From Deltaproteobacteria bacterium (GTDB lineage Bacteria > Desulfobacterota > Desulfuromonadia > Desulfuromonadales > Geopsychrobacteraceae): a stretch of 64,000 nt of DNA. The number at the start of each line of letters is the position of its first letter. Within the stretch, counting starts at the first letter, position 1. Location: positions 1 through 64,000 of the forward strand of contig JAJRRT010000016.1 of NCBI GenBank assembly GCA_024279255.1, read 5' to 3'. A program made the translations under genes and the position numbers. The notes below the pieces were generated by a model. The model saw nothing but the letters and a program-made list of their open reading frames with translations. It did not search any database and was not told the origin of the DNA. Positions 18,402 through 27,717 of this stretch are shown here, piece by piece.

Positions 18402-18552
18402 CAGCAAAATAAAAAGAGACTCGTTAGCAGGATCTGAGAAAATATTCAGGTTCAAGGAGCTCGCCAAGTGTGTGATATAGTCAATTTGCGGACATTTATT
18501 GTTCTGAATGAACAATCGGGTCTGCCGTTGGCTTTAGTCACCCGCTAGACCC

Positions 18553-18615
18553 TCATCCCAATTCCCCCCCCTGAATCGCTTCTGCCAGATGAAGAATCTG
18601 CTGAGAAAACTGACC
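18553..18615 (-). pseudogene. comM 3'-end remnant
   Basis: Read leftward, this piece gives ...QQILHLAEAIQGGELG and a stop. The intact comM at 54716 ends with QIETLHLAEAIQYRG then VDRKLG. At DNA level CTTCATCTGGCAGAAGCGAT differs by one base from the intact gene, with six bases lost before it. Only about 60 bases survive. It is the left-hand one of two comM fragments flanking the hox operon. Confidence 0.72.
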
Positions 18616-18636
18616 TAGTACAAATAGATCAACGGC

Positions 18637-18880
18637 CTGAAGTTGGAACAGCTTGGTGTCGAGATGGGACGAAATCCGGAACAGTTGCCGTTCTGGAGGC
18701 TTCCCACTCTGAACCTCTATCGATATTTTGATTGCACAGAGACTGCCGAGTTTCTCTACGCCTGTGTGCATAGAACAGTGAAACATGGTCTGCCCCGAGA
18801 AATTGACTATCTGCAACGACATGATGAAGCCACTAAGATCATGGAGATCGTAGAAATACCGGACAGATTGGCCCCGATTC
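18637..18880 (+). pseudogene. Fic-family protein, C-terminal fragment
   Basis: The frame gives LEQLGVEMGRNPEQLPFWR, then NLYRYFDCTETAEFLYACV, then LPREIDYLQRHDEATK and a final VEIPDRLA. This resembles the region after the catalytic core in Fic/DOC-type AMP-transferases, where '...AEFLY.CV..TV...LP.E.DYL.R.D......V.MPD' is usual. The catalytic HPFxxGNGR motif is absent and the frame leaves homology at about 18880, so this is a non-functional remnant. The longer open frame to 19155 runs antisense to hoxW and is not a gene. Confidence 0.6.
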
Positions 18881-18881
18881 G

Positions 18882-18974
18882 ACTAAATACGATCTCGATC
18901 AACTGCTCGCTCACGTACGCCGCAAAAGCCAGCAGAGCAAACAGCCGCTTAAGAATAGCGAACTACAAAACTCT
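18882..18974 (+). pseudogene. C-terminal fragment related to the 83-residue protein at 26932
   Basis: In the frame starting at 18882 the sequence reads KYDLDQLLAHVRRKSQQSKQ then PLKNSELQ. The intact small gene at 26932 ends with FNLEQLLKSVRHEAQRTKQP then LQDVELERL. The match is over about 28 residues, with the same spacing and no gaps. It follows directly on the Fic fragment, so two unrelated gene ends have been brought together by deletion. Confidence 0.55.
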
Positions 18975-19004
18975 GTCGGGCAATCTGTCCCGCAGCTTAA
19001 GCAC

Positions 19005-19454
19005 TCAACAATCAGCGACAGGACCGCTCATCAACCCAATAGCCTGTTCAAAAGCACGCGACACCGCCACACGGGACAACTCACTCAGCTGCTCAGATAA
19101 CGAGAATTGCTCTCCGGCGATAGTTAATAACCAACCGGGAACCGGCCGCGCGTAGAGTTGTTTCGACAACTGCAGCAGGAGTTGCGGTGAGAGCTGATGG
19201 CCGCAACTGCCCGTTGCATCCGGATAGATTGGCGAGAGTAAGGTCGCTGACTCCTGTTGTCGCTGTGCATCGACAAATAGAACCTGCCGCACCCCTGGCG
19301 CGGCCAATTCGAGAGCCAGTTCCGGAGTTAACTGGTGAGCAACGATGATCTTCGCCTGTTCCGCGCAGACATGTGTCGCTAGCTGTTCAGCCAGCCGTGG
19401 GCCGGCCCCATCATCACCGCGCAACGGATTACCGTAACCAATAACCAGCCACAT
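19005..19454 (-). CDS. hoxW: hydrogenase maturation endopeptidase (HoxW type)
   Basis: 149 residues from the ATG that overlaps the hoxH stop (TGATG). The N-terminus has VIGYGNPLRGDDGAGPRLAE, the nickel-sensing GxGNxLxxDDG motif of the HyaD/HybD/HoxW protease family, and a later LFVDAQ strand with the second Asp. These proteases remove a short C-terminal peptide from the large subunit after nickel insertion. HoxH, encoded directly upstream, has such a tail after its DPCLSCSTH motif. No other hydrogenase maturation genes (hyp) lie in the window. Confidence 0.88.
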   Translation of the reverse strand: MWLVIGYGNPLRGDDGAGPRLAEQLATHVCAEQAKIIVAHQLTPELALELAAPGVRQVLFVDAQRQQESATLLSPIYPDATGSCGHQLSPQLLLQLSKQLYARPVPGWLLTIAGEQFSLSEQLSELSRVAVSRAFEQAIGLMSGPVADC

Positions 19455-20884
19455 CAGCAACGCTTTACTTCATCTAGCAGTTCACCACGGGCAGAAAACA
19501 GTTGCACCTGCAGCGGCATCCGCCCCGCTTCGTGAGTCGAACAACTCAGGCAGGGATCATAGACGCGGATGCCGTGCTCGACCCGGTTGAGCAGGCCCTG
19601 ATCGAGTTTGTCACCACGGATGAATCGCTCGGCCAACTGCCGGACGGTACGATTCATCGCCAGGTTGTTCTGTCCGGTCGCGATGATCAGGTTGACATCC
19701 TCGAGGATACCGTTATCGTCGACCCGATAGTGATGAAAGAGCGTGCCGCGTGGTGCTTCACTGATGCCTATGCCGATATTCTGATTGACTCCGGCCTGAC
19801 TGCGGATGTGATGGTCGATGAGGATATCGTCGCCGAGTATCTCTTCAATCCGCTCCAGGGCGTGGAGGATCTCGATCAAGCGTGCATGGTGATAGTAGAA
19901 ACTACCGCTGACCGGCTTGCCCTGGCCGCCGTAATGGCGGAACTGGCGCAGTTCACGATCGGCCTTCGGCGTGCCGGCAAAATCACAGACATTCAAGCGC
20001 GCCAGCGGACCGACCCGGTACATGCCCTGCTCCGGACCTAAGGGGCGATAGTAGGGGAACTTCAGGTAACTCCACTTCTGCTCGCCCTCGGCGATCAACC
20101 GCTGATAATCCTCCGGGGCCGCCCCATCTTCGAGAATCTTGCCCTCGGCATCAATCACCCGCAGCTTGCCGTCGTAATGCTCCAGACCGCCATCCTCACC
20201 GACCAGCCCCATGAATAGGCTGGGGAATTCCCCATAGGCATCAATTTCGGTGCTGAAGCTATCGTGAATATCCTTCATCAAATCGAGCGCAATGTTGATG
20301 GTGGCATGCATCTCGGGCAGCTGTTTGAGAACCTGATCCCGCTGATCGCTGCCCAACGATTTACGCACCCCGCCCGGAACCGCCCAGGAGGGATGAACGC
20401 TGCGATCACCGAGCATACGGATCAGCTGCTGACCGAAGGCGCGCATGCGGATTCCGGCCCGCGCCAGATCGGGATTCGCAGCGATCAGACCCGCCATATT
20501 GCGCTGCAACGGATCGGCATCCATCCCCAGAATCAGATCGGGTCCGGAGAGCAGAAAGAAACTCAGGGCATGGCTTTGCACCAGCTGAGCGTAATTCATC
20601 AGACGCCGCAGGGCGACGGCGGGTGCCGGGGTGCGCACGCCGAGGATCATATCGCCGGCCTTACTCGAGGCCATCAGATGACTGACCGGACAGATCCCGC
20701 AGATCCGCGCGGTGATACCGGGCATCTCCCAGAAACTGCGACCGACGCAGAACTTTTCAAAACCACGAAACTCGGTGACATGGAAACGGCTGTCGACAAC
20801 CCGGCCGGAATCATCGAGCATGATCGAGATCTTGGCGTGGCCTTCAATCCGGGTGACCGGTTCAATCGTAATTGTTTTGGACAT
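19454..20884 (-). CDS. hoxH: NAD-linked [NiFe] hydrogenase large subunit HoxH
   Basis: 476 residues. Both Ni-Fe ligand motifs are present: [11 protein letters not shown] near residue 62 and DPCLSCSTH near residue 451, together with the usual [12 protein letters not shown] start. The 17-residue tail after the last ligand His would be removed by HoxW. Group 3d HoxH proteins pair with HoxY and pass electrons through HoxU, HoxF and HoxE to NAD in the cytoplasm; no twin-arginine or membrane signal is present on the partner HoxY. It lies 44 bases after hoxY and overlaps hoxW. Confidence 0.95.
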   Translation of the reverse strand: MSKTITIEPVTRIEGHAKISIMLDDSGRVVDSRFHVTEFRGFEKFCVGRSFWEMPGITARICGICPVSHLMASSKAGDMILGVRTPAPAVALRRLMNYAQLVQSHALSFFLLSGPDLILGMDADPLQRNMAGLIAANPDLARAGIRMRAFGQQLIRMLGDRSVHPSWAVPGGVRKSLGSDQRDQVLKQLPEMHATINIALDLMKDIHDSFSTEIDAYGEFPSLFMGLVGEDGGLEHYDGKLRVIDAEGKILEDGAAPEDYQRLIAEGEQKWSYLKFPYYRPLGPEQGMYRVGPLARLNVCDFAGTPKADRELRQFRHYGGQGKPVSGSFYYHHARLIEILHALERIEEILGDDILIDHHIRSQAGVNQNIGIGISEAPRGTLFHHYRVDDNGILEDVNLIIATGQNNLAMNRTVRQLAERFIRGDKLDQGLLNRVEHGIRVYDPCLSCSTHEAGRMPLQVQLFSARGELLDEVKRC

Positions 20885-20928
20885 CTTTTACTCCTCGCAC
20901 GCTGCTACCCGAAGGTACGCATTTCCGG

Positions 20929-21450
20929 TTACAAATCGACCGGTCGGTTGTCGAGCAGGGCCGTCAGGGCTGCGGCGATCCGCTCGGGTGCCGGCGGACA
21001 ACCGGGCAGATAGATATCGACCTTGATCGCCTGGTGCAGCGGCAGGGCTTTTTTCAGCAGCGCGGGCAACACCTCGAGGGATTCGGCCCCGATCGGAGCC
21101 TGGGCCTCGTGGTAGACCGCGGTCAACAGATCCTTGACCGGAATCCGGTTGCGCATGCTGGTGACGTTGCCGGTCACCGCACAGTCGCCGAAGCTGATCA
21201 CCAGCTTGCTGTTGCTGCGGATACTCCGCGCCAGTTCGAGGTTTTCGACATTGGTCACCGCACCCTCGACCAGGCAGATATCGACCTCTTCGGGGAACTT
21301 CTTGGTATCGACCAGCGGACCGTAGACGATATCGACCTTCTCGACCAGCTCGATCAGCAGCTCATCCAGGTCGAGAAAGCTCATGTGACAACCGGAACAA
21401 CCTCCCAGCCAGACGGTGGCCAGGCGCAGCTTTTTCGGTACTTGACTCAT
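20929..21450 (-). CDS. hoxY: NAD-linked [NiFe] hydrogenase small subunit HoxY
   Basis: 173 residues from the ATG at 21450, which follows AAGGATAGATCG; a longer open frame upstream overlaps hoxU and lacks a better start. The cysteine pattern of a short [NiFe] small subunit with one proximal [4Fe-4S] cluster is visible: [18 protein letters not shown] near residue 16, [10 protein letters not shown] in the middle, and [10 protein letters not shown] near residue 150. There is no Tat signal, so it is cytoplasmic. It sits between hoxU (20 bases) and hoxH. Confidence 0.95.
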   Translation of the reverse strand: MSQVPKKLRLATVWLGGCSGCHMSFLDLDELLIELVEKVDIVYGPLVDTKKFPEEVDICLVEGAVTNVENLELARSIRSNSKLVISFGDCAVTGNVTSMRNRIPVKDLLTAVYHEAQAPIGAESLEVLPALLKKALPLHQAIKVDIYLPGCPPAPERIAAALTALLDNRPVDL

Positions 21451-21470
21451 CGATCTATCCTTCTGCGCTC

Positions 21471-22187
21471 TTAGCGCCGCCATTGTCGTTTTTCCCGGCC
21501 GTCGAGAATCCGCCGCAGAAAGCTGGCTTCCTTCTTCATTTCGGCCACCGCGGAGCCCTTGGTGAACAGTGCCCCGGTCGGACAGACCTCGACGCACTTA
21601 CCACATTCAGTGCAGCTTTCACTTGCCCCCCAGGGACGGTTCAGGTCAGTAATCACCTGACTCTTGATCCCCCGCCCCTTGACATCCCAGGTGTGAGCCC
21701 CTTCAACCTCGTCACAGACCCGCACGCAGCGCAGGCAGAGCAGGCAACGATTGTGGTCGACCCCGTAACGCTCGTGGCTGGTGTCGAGGGGCAGATCCGG
21801 ATTCAAGTAGTCATAACGGACATGATCCATCCCCAACTCCGCCGCCAGGGTCTGCAATTCACAGTTTTCATTACTGACGCAGACCGCGCAGGTATGATTG
21901 CGTTCGGCAAAGGTTAGTTCGAGAATCATCCGCCGATAGCGCTCAATCTTCTCGTTAGAAGTGGTGACGACCATGTTCTCCTGCACTGCGGTGGTACAGG
22001 CGGGCAGCAGGCGCGGACTGCCGGCCACTGCGACCAAACAGAGCCGGCAGCCGCCACGGGCACTCAGTCCATCGAGGTGGCACAGGGTCGGTATCTTGAT
22101 CTCATGATCGCGACAGGCCTCAAGGATCGACTGGCCGGCACGCGCGCTGACCAGCTCCTCATCGATTGTCAGGGTAATAACCGGCAT
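21471..22187 (-). CDS. hoxU: hydrogenase diaphorase subunit HoxU
   Basis: 238 residues, related to the N-terminal part of NuoG. An N-terminal [2Fe-2S] ferredoxin fold ([14 protein letters not shown] ... GGCRLC) is followed by a His/Cys cluster segment ([15 protein letters not shown]) and two [4Fe-4S] motifs ([29 protein letters not shown]). It wires HoxY to the NAD-binding HoxF. The ATG overlaps the hoxF stop by one base. Confidence 0.95.
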   Translation of the reverse strand: MPVITLTIDEELVSARAGQSILEACRDHEIKIPTLCHLDGLSARGGCRLCLVAVAGSPRLLPACTTAVQENMVVTTSNEKIERYRRMILELTFAERNHTCAVCVSNENCELQTLAAELGMDHVRYDYLNPDLPLDTSHERYGVDHNRCLLCLRCVRVCDEVEGAHTWDVKGRGIKSQVITDLNRPWGASESCTECGKCVEVCPTGALFTKGSAVAEMKKEASFLRRILDGREKRQWRR

Positions 22188-23887
22188 CAGTTCTCCTCCT
22201 TGAAAATCGCGAGTTCGGCAGCATGCTCCGGCAGTTTCAGCAGCGGGACCTGGTCGAGCTGGCAGACCCCGGCCGGACAGCAGTTCTCCTCGATATGGGC
22301 CAGATATTCCGCGCGATAGTACTTCAGGGTGTTAAGAACCGGGTTGGGTGCCGTCATCCCCAGACCGCAGAGGCTGGTCTCCTGCACCAGGCCGCAGAGT
22401 TCCTCGAGGGTTTCCAGATCGCCCAGCATCGCGCTGCCGTCGGTGATCCGCTTGAGCAGTTCGTACATCTCGACGGTGCCGACCCGACAGGGCACACATT
22501 TACCGCAGCTTTCGTCCATGCAGAATTCCATGAAGAATTTAGCCACATCCGGCATACAGCTGGTCTCATTCATGACGATCAGACCGCCCGACCCCATGAT
22601 CGACCCCAGCTCCTTGAGGCTTTCGTAGTCGACCGGCGTATCCAGATACTCGGCCGGGATACAACCGCCGCTCGGCCCACCGGTCTGCGCCGCCTTGAAC
22701 TGACCGCCATCCGGTAAGCCGCCACCGATCTCAAAGACAATATCGCGCAGGCTGATCCCCATCGGCACCTCGATCAGACCCGAATTGACTACTTCGCCGC
22801 AGAGGGCGAAGACCTTGGTCCCCTTGCTCTTCTCGGTGCCGAATCCGGCGAACCAGTCGGCGCCGCGATGCAGAATCGGGGCAACATTAGCGAAGGATTC
22901 GACATTATTGATCAGGGTCGGATAACCCCAGAGGCCACTCTGCGCCGGATAAGGCGGACGCGGCACCGGCTGGCCGCGCCGACCCATGATCGAGGTCATC
23001 AGCGCCGTCTCTTCGCCGCAGACAAAGGCCCCGGCACCGACCCGCAGATCAATGCGGAAATTGAAGCTGCTGTCGAGCACCCGGCTACCGAGCAGGCCGC
23101 ACCGTTCGGCGTCCCTGATCGCCTTGGTCAGGCGCGCCGCCGCCAGTGGATATTCGCCACGCACATAGATGTAGCCCTGCTCGGCACCGACGGCATAACC
23201 GGCAATCGCCATCCCCTCTAAGACCCGATGGGGATCTGATTCCATGATGGTGCGATCCATGTAAGCCCCAGGATCTCCCTCGTCGCCATTGGCGACGACA
23301 TATTTACGCTCGGCGGGTGACTTACGCACCAGGTTCCACTTGACCCCGGCCGGGTAACCGCCGCCACCCCGTCCTCGCAGGCCACTCTTCTTGATTTCGT
23401 TGCAGACCTCTTCCGGACTCATTTCGTGAAGCACATAAGCAAGAGCCGCGTAGCCATCGCGCGCAATGCTATGCTCGATCTTTCCCGGATCGATCCACCC
23501 ATTGTTACCGAGAACAATTTTGGTCTGGCGGGCAAAGAAAGGTATATCAGCGGGTAAGGCGCCGGTTTCAATCGGGTTGCCCGCAAGGCCGTGCAGAAGA
23601 ATCTCGCACGCCTGTTCAGGGGTGACCTTTTCGTATGTCCGTTCTTCACCAGCCACCACAATGCGCAGCAGCGGTCCACGACTACAGGGGCCCATACAAC
23701 CGGTGGCAACGACCTCCAGCTGCGCGGCCAGGTCCTGCTCCTTGATCAGCTCCTCAAGCGCAACCTTAACCGCTTCGGCTCCAGCCGAAATGCAGGGGGT
23801 GCTATAGCAGAGAAAGAGCCGCAACTTGAGATCCTGCTGGCGCTGCAATTCCTGCTCGGCCAGTTCTGTCAGGGCAGTCAGATTCAT
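22187..23887 (-). CDS. hoxF: hydrogenase diaphorase subunit HoxF (NAD- and FMN-binding)
   Basis: 566 residues. The first ~110 residues are a thioredoxin-like [2Fe-2S] domain ([29 protein letters not shown]). The NuoF-like core follows with the NADH/FMN segments [16 protein letters not shown] and [15 protein letters not shown]-terminal [4Fe-4S] motif ([13 protein letters not shown] ... TSLCGLG) ends the electron path from NADH. HoxF with HoxU forms the diaphorase that exchanges electrons between NAD and the HoxYH hydrogenase. Its start overlaps the hoxE stop (ATGA). Confidence 0.95.
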   Translation of the reverse strand: MNLTALTELAEQELQRQQDLKLRLFLCYSTPCISAGAEAVKVALEELIKEQDLAAQLEVVATGCMGPCSRGPLLRIVVAGEERTYEKVTPEQACEILLHGLAGNPIETGALPADIPFFARQTKIVLGNNGWIDPGKIEHSIARDGYAALAYVLHEMSPEEVCNEIKKSGLRGRGGGGYPAGVKWNLVRKSPAERKYVVANGDEGDPGAYMDRTIMESDPHRVLEGMAIAGYAVGAEQGYIYVRGEYPLAAARLTKAIRDAERCGLLGSRVLDSSFNFRIDLRVGAGAFVCGEETALMTSIMGRRGQPVPRPPYPAQSGLWGYPTLINNVESFANVAPILHRGADWFAGFGTEKSKGTKVFALCGEVVNSGLIEVPMGISLRDIVFEIGGGLPDGGQFKAAQTGGPSGGCIPAEYLDTPVDYESLKELGSIMGSGGLIVMNETSCMPDVAKFFMEFCMDESCGKCVPCRVGTVEMYELLKRITDGSAMLGDLETLEELCGLVQETSLCGLGMTAPNPVLNTLKYYRAEYLAHIEENCCPAGVCQLDQVPLLKLPEHAAELAIFKEEN

Positions 23888-24420
23888 AGCTCTTCCTCCG
23901 CAGCAGCGGCAACCAAAGCTCGCTTGGCTTCGATTGCGGCTATCGTTGACTCCAACGTCTGCTTGCCGAGCACTTCGGCATCCAAGGTCAGCATCGGAGC
24001 CAAACTACAGTTCCCCAGGCAGCGCGCCGTCATCAGAGTCAAACTGCCGTCTGCCGTGGTGGATCCGGCCTCAACCTCTAACGCCTCTTCAAGTCTGGCG
24101 ATAATCTCACCGGCCCCTTTCACGTAACAGGCCGTTCCCAGACAAACCACGCACACATGTTCGCCCTGCGGATCGAGAGTAAAGAAATTATAGAAGGTCG
24201 CAACACCGTAGACCCAACTGGGGGGCAATTTAAGTTGCAGCGAGACATAATCGAGAATCTCTTCATCCAGATGGCCGAAGGCCTCCTGCGCCGAGTGCAG
24301 AACCTCAATCAAGGCATCCTGCTGGAACTGACATTTCTTCAGGGATTTGTCGACCAGCTGAAACTTGAGCTCATGCCCGTTTTCGCCCTCTTTTACGGAT
24401 GAAGCCATCGGTACTGTCAT
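23884..24420 (-). CDS. hoxE: hydrogenase subunit HoxE (NuoE-like)
   Basis: 178 residues from the ATG at 24420, which follows AGGAGTCTGGC; an in-frame TTG 63 bases upstream lacks a ribosome binding site. A thioredoxin-like [2Fe-2S] domain is seen ([15 protein letters not shown] ... [13 protein letters not shown]), with [12 protein letters not shown] in front of it as in NuoE. It is the first gene of hoxEFUYH-hoxW. HoxE is found in the five-subunit form of this enzyme, known from cyanobacteria and several anaerobes. Confidence 0.93.
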   Translation of the reverse strand: MTVPMASSVKEGENGHELKFQLVDKSLKKCQFQQDALIEVLHSAQEAFGHLDEEILDYVSLQLKLPPSWVYGVATFYNFFTLDPQGEHVCVVCLGTACYVKGAGEIIARLEEALEVEAGSTTADGSLTLMTARCLGNCSLAPMLTLDAEVLGKQTLESTIAAIEAKRALVAAAAEEEL

Positions 24421-24469
24421 GCCAGACTCCTGTAGCTGCGACAAAGATAATAAACCGTTAATCTGACAA

Positions 24470-24497
24470 AGATTACAATCCAAAGCTGATTTGTCAA
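24470..24497 (-). promoter_or_regulatory. sigma-70-type promoter of the hox operon
   Basis: Read leftward: TTGACA, 16 bases, then TAATCT. Transcription would begin near 24463, about 43 bases before the hoxE ATG. The -35 box is perfect and the -10 box matches four of six positions. Confidence 0.6.
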
Positions 24498-24622
24498 GAA
24501 AGCAAAAAACCCAAATCCACCGGCCCTATAACGACAGAGATCGGAGGTGCCCTTATTTTTGGCTAAACCCTTCTCGCCGACGCGGTTTTCATCCCGGAAA
24601 GCATCAGATCAGGCGGATAATG

Positions 24623-24972
24623 CTAATAGTTGCCTCTACGAACAAGTTGCAGAATGCGCTCTCGAATCTGCAGCAGCAAAGCATAGGTCGGTTGCTTGGG
24701 GCTGATGAGTGTTTTAAGTTGGCACGAACGTTTCTGAACTTGACCGGCCAGATTGATCAGTCCGAACCGGATCGCCTTGAGCCGCTTCCGTCTCCAGCTT
24801 TGCGGCAAGACCAAACGTTTCATGCGGCATTTTCGCCAAGATCTCCAGAGGGGAGCGTGCGCCCAGCCAAGTCGTCTTTCATGACCGCACGCATCTCTTC
24901 GCTTTTGCCGCAGCGCTCACGATACCACCGGACCAGCTCATTACCGCCCACATCCCGATTGGTGACGATACC
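24623..24972 (-). pseudogene. IS1380-type transposase, C-terminal fragment
   Basis: Two frames together give the transposase end. The first reads ELVRWYRERCGKSEEMRAVM then KDDLAGRTLPSGDLGENAA and a stop. The second starts four bases back as MKRLVLPQSWRRKRLKAIRF and runs on to LVRRGNY. In complete IS1380-type proteins about fourteen residues (a Trp-rich stretch) lie between these parts, so a small deletion has shifted the frame. The fragment starts directly at the end of the comM fragment. Inactive. Confidence 0.7.
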
Positions 24973-25432
24973 CCGATACTGAATCGCTTCAGCAAGATGT
25001 AGGGTTCCAATCTGCTCAACCCCTGCTAGAACAGTAATCGTCCTAGCCAGCTTGAGAATCCGGGTGAAGCTGTGCGCAGATAAACCGAGCTTGTCGGTGA
25101 CCTGTTCAAGCAGCTGATCACCCTTTTCATCCAACTTACAGAAACGGCGGATATGCCGGGCCTGCATCTGGCTGTTGGCGTGTAGACCGAAGGGAGTCAG
25201 GCGGTCATGCTGAATCTTGCGCGCCTGGTTGACACGCTGGCGGATGGTGGTGCTGTCTTCGGCGGGGGACTGATCGGTGAGATCCTTGTGCGGCACACGC
25301 GGTACCTCGATATGCAGGTCGATGCGGTCGAGCAAGGGACCGCTGAGGCGACTGCGGTAGCGCTGGAGCAGCGGCGGAGTGTAGGTGCAATCGTGGGCGG
25401 AGTCACCGCGAAAACCGCAGGGACAGGGATGT
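24973..25432 (-). pseudogene. comM 3' fragment (second partial copy)
   Basis: About 460 bases are very close to the intact comM at 54716-56245. The fragment begins abruptly at PCPCGFRGDSAHDC and runs through LLDRIDLHIEVPRVPHKDLT to LHLAEAIQYRG, where it joins IS1380-type transposase sequence in the same frame. Five of six ComM domains' worth of sequence, including the Walker motifs, is missing. The joint open frame (25335 to 24820) starts inside the fragment and is not expected to make a working protein. Confidence 0.85.
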
Positions 25433-25451
25433 GGCCCCCTTTACCACAATT

Positions 25452-25720
25452 CAAAGTTTAGTGAAAACAGCCTTAAAGTAGAAATTCCGCTGACGATTCA
25501 GCTAGTTGAAGAATTCGCCCGCGAACCTGTCACCCTCGGCGACTACTTACTACGCCGCAGGATTGAACTTGGCCTGTATCAGAAAGATGTTGCCGTCAGG
25601 CTCGGCGTCACCACTTCGACCATCTGGAACTGGGAACATGGGTGGGTGATTAGAAAGCAATTTATCCCCCGAATTATTCTGTTCCTAGAGCACAATCCCT
25701 GGCTCGCAACGACAGAAAAA
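25452..25720 (+). pseudogene. XRE-type helix-turn-helix protein fragment
   Basis: The frame encodes VEIPLTIQLVEEF, then GDYLLRRRIELGLYQKDVAV, then RLGVTTSTIWNWEHG and PRIILFLEHNPW. This is the shape of small XRE regulators found as mobile accessory genes (IPxTIxTxGDHIxxRRLxLGLxQxDVA...). There is no plausible start codon before it and the frame runs on into HigB sequence out of phase. It abuts the comM fragment at its 5' side. Likely a remnant. Confidence 0.55.
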
Positions 25721-25845
25721 TCGACTGCAAGAGGACAAAAGATAGATCGATATGGCGACCGTGGAGCTTCAACTAACCCGACCTTTCTGCTTGATGCGCA
25801 ACACGCTATATTCCTTCCAAGATCAAGCCCTTCAGACACAAAAGT

Positions 25846-26097
25846 TTGCGCCGTTTTTACGAAACGGGAAGCAGTGCGGGGATTCAACCCATTCATAAAA
25901 AACGACTCCGGCTGCAACTGGGCGCTCTGGACACGACCACGTTGATTGAATACATGGACATCCCCGGCTTCAAACTTCATCTCCTCAAGGGAGAACGTAA
26001 AAATATCTGGGCTATTTCAGTCAGCGGCAACTGGCGTTTAACGTTTGAATTTCGTGACAGCAATGTCTATCTGCTTAACTATGAGGATTCTCACTGA
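25846..26097 (+). CDS. higB: HigB/RelE-type toxin
   Basis: 83 residues from TTG 25846. The sequence RRFYETGSSAGIQPIHKKRL and the end ISVSGNWRLTFEFRDSNVYL then LNYEDSH match HigB toxins, ribosome-dependent mRNA endonucleases. Family members usually begin about eight residues earlier, and the matching residues (IKPFRHKSL) are present in frame from 25822, but the expected ATG is AAG here; only ATT (25810) or TTG (25846) could start. The stop overlaps the higA start (TGATG). The toxin may therefore be poorly translated or inactive. Confidence 0.8.
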   Translation: MRRFYETGSSAGIQPIHKKRLRLQLGALDTTTLIEYMDIPGFKLHLLKGERKNIWAISVSGNWRLTFEFRDSNVYLLNYEDSH

Positions 26098-26390
26098 TGG
26101 CAATCTATGATCCACCGCACCCCGGAGAATTTATTCGCGAGTTGTACATTGAACCTTCCAATCTCAGCATCAGAAAAGCTGCCGCGGCCCTTGGCGTCTC
26201 GCCGTCTACCCTGAATCGTCTTTTGAATGGTCAGAGTGCTATTTCTTCAGAAATGGCACTGCGGTTGTCGATAACCCTAGGTCGCTCGGCTGAGAGCTGG
26301 CTCGCCATGCAGGACCAATATGACCTGTGGCAAGTCAGACAAAAGGTTAATTTGGATTCTGTTCGAAAGATTGATGTTTCGGCGGCATGA
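26097..26390 (+). CDS. higA: HigA-type antitoxin
   Basis: 97 residues beginning YDPPHPGEFIRELYIEP and containing the XRE helix-turn-helix IRKAAAALGVSPSTLNRLLN. HigA binds and neutralises HigB and represses the operon. The start overlaps the higB stop. The toxin-first order is normal for higBA. The pair lies among decayed accessory genes between comM fragments and the large-protein region. Confidence 0.9.
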   Translation: MAIYDPPHPGEFIRELYIEPSNLSIRKAAAALGVSPSTLNRLLNGQSAISSEMALRLSITLGRSAESWLAMQDQYDLWQVRQKVNLDSVRKIDVSAA

Positions 26391-26475
26391 GCGGGAATTC
26401 AAGCCCGGAAGGGTAGCAGTCAAAACAGCAGGCGCAGCCGGACGGATGCGGCGGTGTCCTTAACGCTCTTCATAC

Positions 26476-26911
26476 TCACAGCACGGCCTCCAGATAGGGT
26501 GTCATCACTTTATCCACTCGACAGGTTTTGGCATATTTGAGCACCGCGTCCAGATTGAACTTCTTTCGCGATATATAGCTTCAGTGCTTCCAGAACCACA
26601 TCCGTGCCGAGTTTATTGCGAGATTTGAAGCAGTCTGCCAGGTTTTTTTCGGGACTGTAGATCCGGACCGACACCCTGTCGAACTGGTGGCCCTCGATTC
26701 CGACATGGAATGCGGTAGCCGAGATTTTATGGACGCTCACCGGAGGGAAGTCGAGAGCCGGCGGCTGTGAATCGCGGAGGACGTACAGCATAGTGCGACT
26801 GATGCCATGCGCCAGAGCTTCACTCATGCGCATTTGGCCGCCGTGTTGGCGGAAGATTTCGAGAAGGACTTTTTTTTCATTACAAGACAATTTGCTCCCA
26901 TAAACAAACAA
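26476..26911 (-). pseudogene. AbiEi-type antitoxin, decayed
   Basis: The frame from 26911 has an N-terminal helix-turn-helix (ALAHGISRTMLYVLRD), then jumps to the later part of the family (VRIYSPEKNLADCFKSRNKL then GTDVVLEALKLYI), so a middle segment is missing. After a frameshift near 26560 the usual end KFNLDAVLKYAKTCRVDKVM then TPYLEAVL is found in the next frame, with a TGA at 26476-26478. AbiEi is the antitoxin of the type IV AbiE phage-defence system. No AbiEii toxin gene remains beside it. Confidence 0.72.
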
Positions 26912-26931
26912 GTGAGGACGTTTTGTCTTAA

Positions 26932-27183
26932 ATGATCATGGATGGCAAGGAAAAACCGAGCGTCCCGCAACGACTGGTCACGGGGCGCTATGTTATGGCT
27001 TTACCATCATCACCTGGCAAAACCAGCAGACGTCAGGGACTGGCTCACAAACTCAGGCAGCTGGGATTTGATCCGGGAACTTTCAATCTCGAACAGTTAT
27101 TAAAGAGCGTGCGGCACGAAGCTCAACGAACAAAACAACCTCTGCAGGATGTTGAGCTGGAGAGACTCTGCCGCACGTATTGA
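26932..27183 (+). CDS. uncharacterised 83-residue protein of an accessory region
   Basis: 83 basic residues with no membrane segment. I do not recognise the family. The C-terminal half, FNLEQLLKSVRHEAQRTKQP then LQDVELERLCRTY, is repeated in the decayed fragment at 18882-18974 on the other side of the hox operon, so it has been a real protein in this lineage. It diverges from the AbiEi remnant with 20 bases between starts. It may have belonged to a toxin-antitoxin or defence unit. Confidence 0.5.
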   Translation: MIMDGKEKPSVPQRLVTGRYVMALPSSPGKTSRRQGLAHKLRQLGFDPGTFNLEQLLKSVRHEAQRTKQPLQDVELERLCRTY

Positions 27184-27204
27184 CACGCCCAAGGAAACCA
27201 GACG

Positions 27205-27648
27205 CTAGCGAGAAAGTTCCGCTCGAATAGTCCATTGTTGACTCAGGGACCTGCTGCCGATCACCGGGTGAGAGAATTTACAATCTTTCCTTGTCGCCTT
27301 CATGGTGCGGACAGATGCCCCACGCAGGTCTGACAACCTTACAGATCGGTTATTGACCCGGATGTTCATCGGCAGCATCTTGCCACCACTCCCCTGCACA
27401 AGAGTCAAGATACTCTGTCCTTTGTTTCTGGTTTCATACTGGATATTGCCTGAATATCCATCGGTATCGACATCGGTGATGACAATATCGCTTAATTCCC
27501 CAAGCTCTACGGCAATCGAACATTTTCCGGACTGATCGGCTGCCGCTTGCACAGGAAGTAGCGATAACAGCCAGATCAATACGACTGCTGAAACCAGGAT
27601 GAGCAACGTCTCAAGCGCGTAAGGGCTGTTCATTTCTCGCTTTCGCAT
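27205..27648 (-). CDS. small exported protein of unknown function
   Basis: 147 residues from the ATG at 27648, which follows GGAGGTCTTT; a GTG four codons earlier overlaps this ribosome binding site. A signal peptide or anchor (LLILVSAVVLIWLLSLLPVQ, then AAA) is followed by a beta-rich domain (CSIAVELGELSDIVITDVD; GNIQYETRN; ILTLVQGSGG) with two cysteines. It lies 69 bases after the giant heme protein gene on the same strand, so it is probably made from the same mRNA and may be a periplasmic helper. Confidence 0.65.
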   Translation of the reverse strand: MRKREMNSPYALETLLILVSAVVLIWLLSLLPVQAAADQSGKCSIAVELGELSDIVITDVDTDGYSGNIQYETRNKGQSILTLVQGSGGKMLPMNIRVNNRSVRLSDLRGASVRTMKATRKDCKFSHPVIGSRSLSQQWTIRAELSR

Positions 27649-27717
27649 AAAGACCTCCACTGCGGGGCTGTTGTTCAGAAGCCGCCGCCTCTGCTCAACA
27701 TCCCCACTTACGACCCA

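Noticed and set aside
18643-19155. 170-residue + strand frame taken as a complete gene
   Set aside because: Only the first ~80 residues resemble a Fic C-terminus; the rest runs antisense to hoxW with no homology.
20264-21013. 249-residue + strand frame
   Set aside because: It lies opposite hoxH and hoxY and is His/Thr/Gly-rich, typical of antisense frames of GC-rich genes.
25385-25945. 186-residue frame as a regulator gene
   Set aside because: It starts inside comM debris and ends out of phase within higB; only 25452-25720 resembles an HTH protein.
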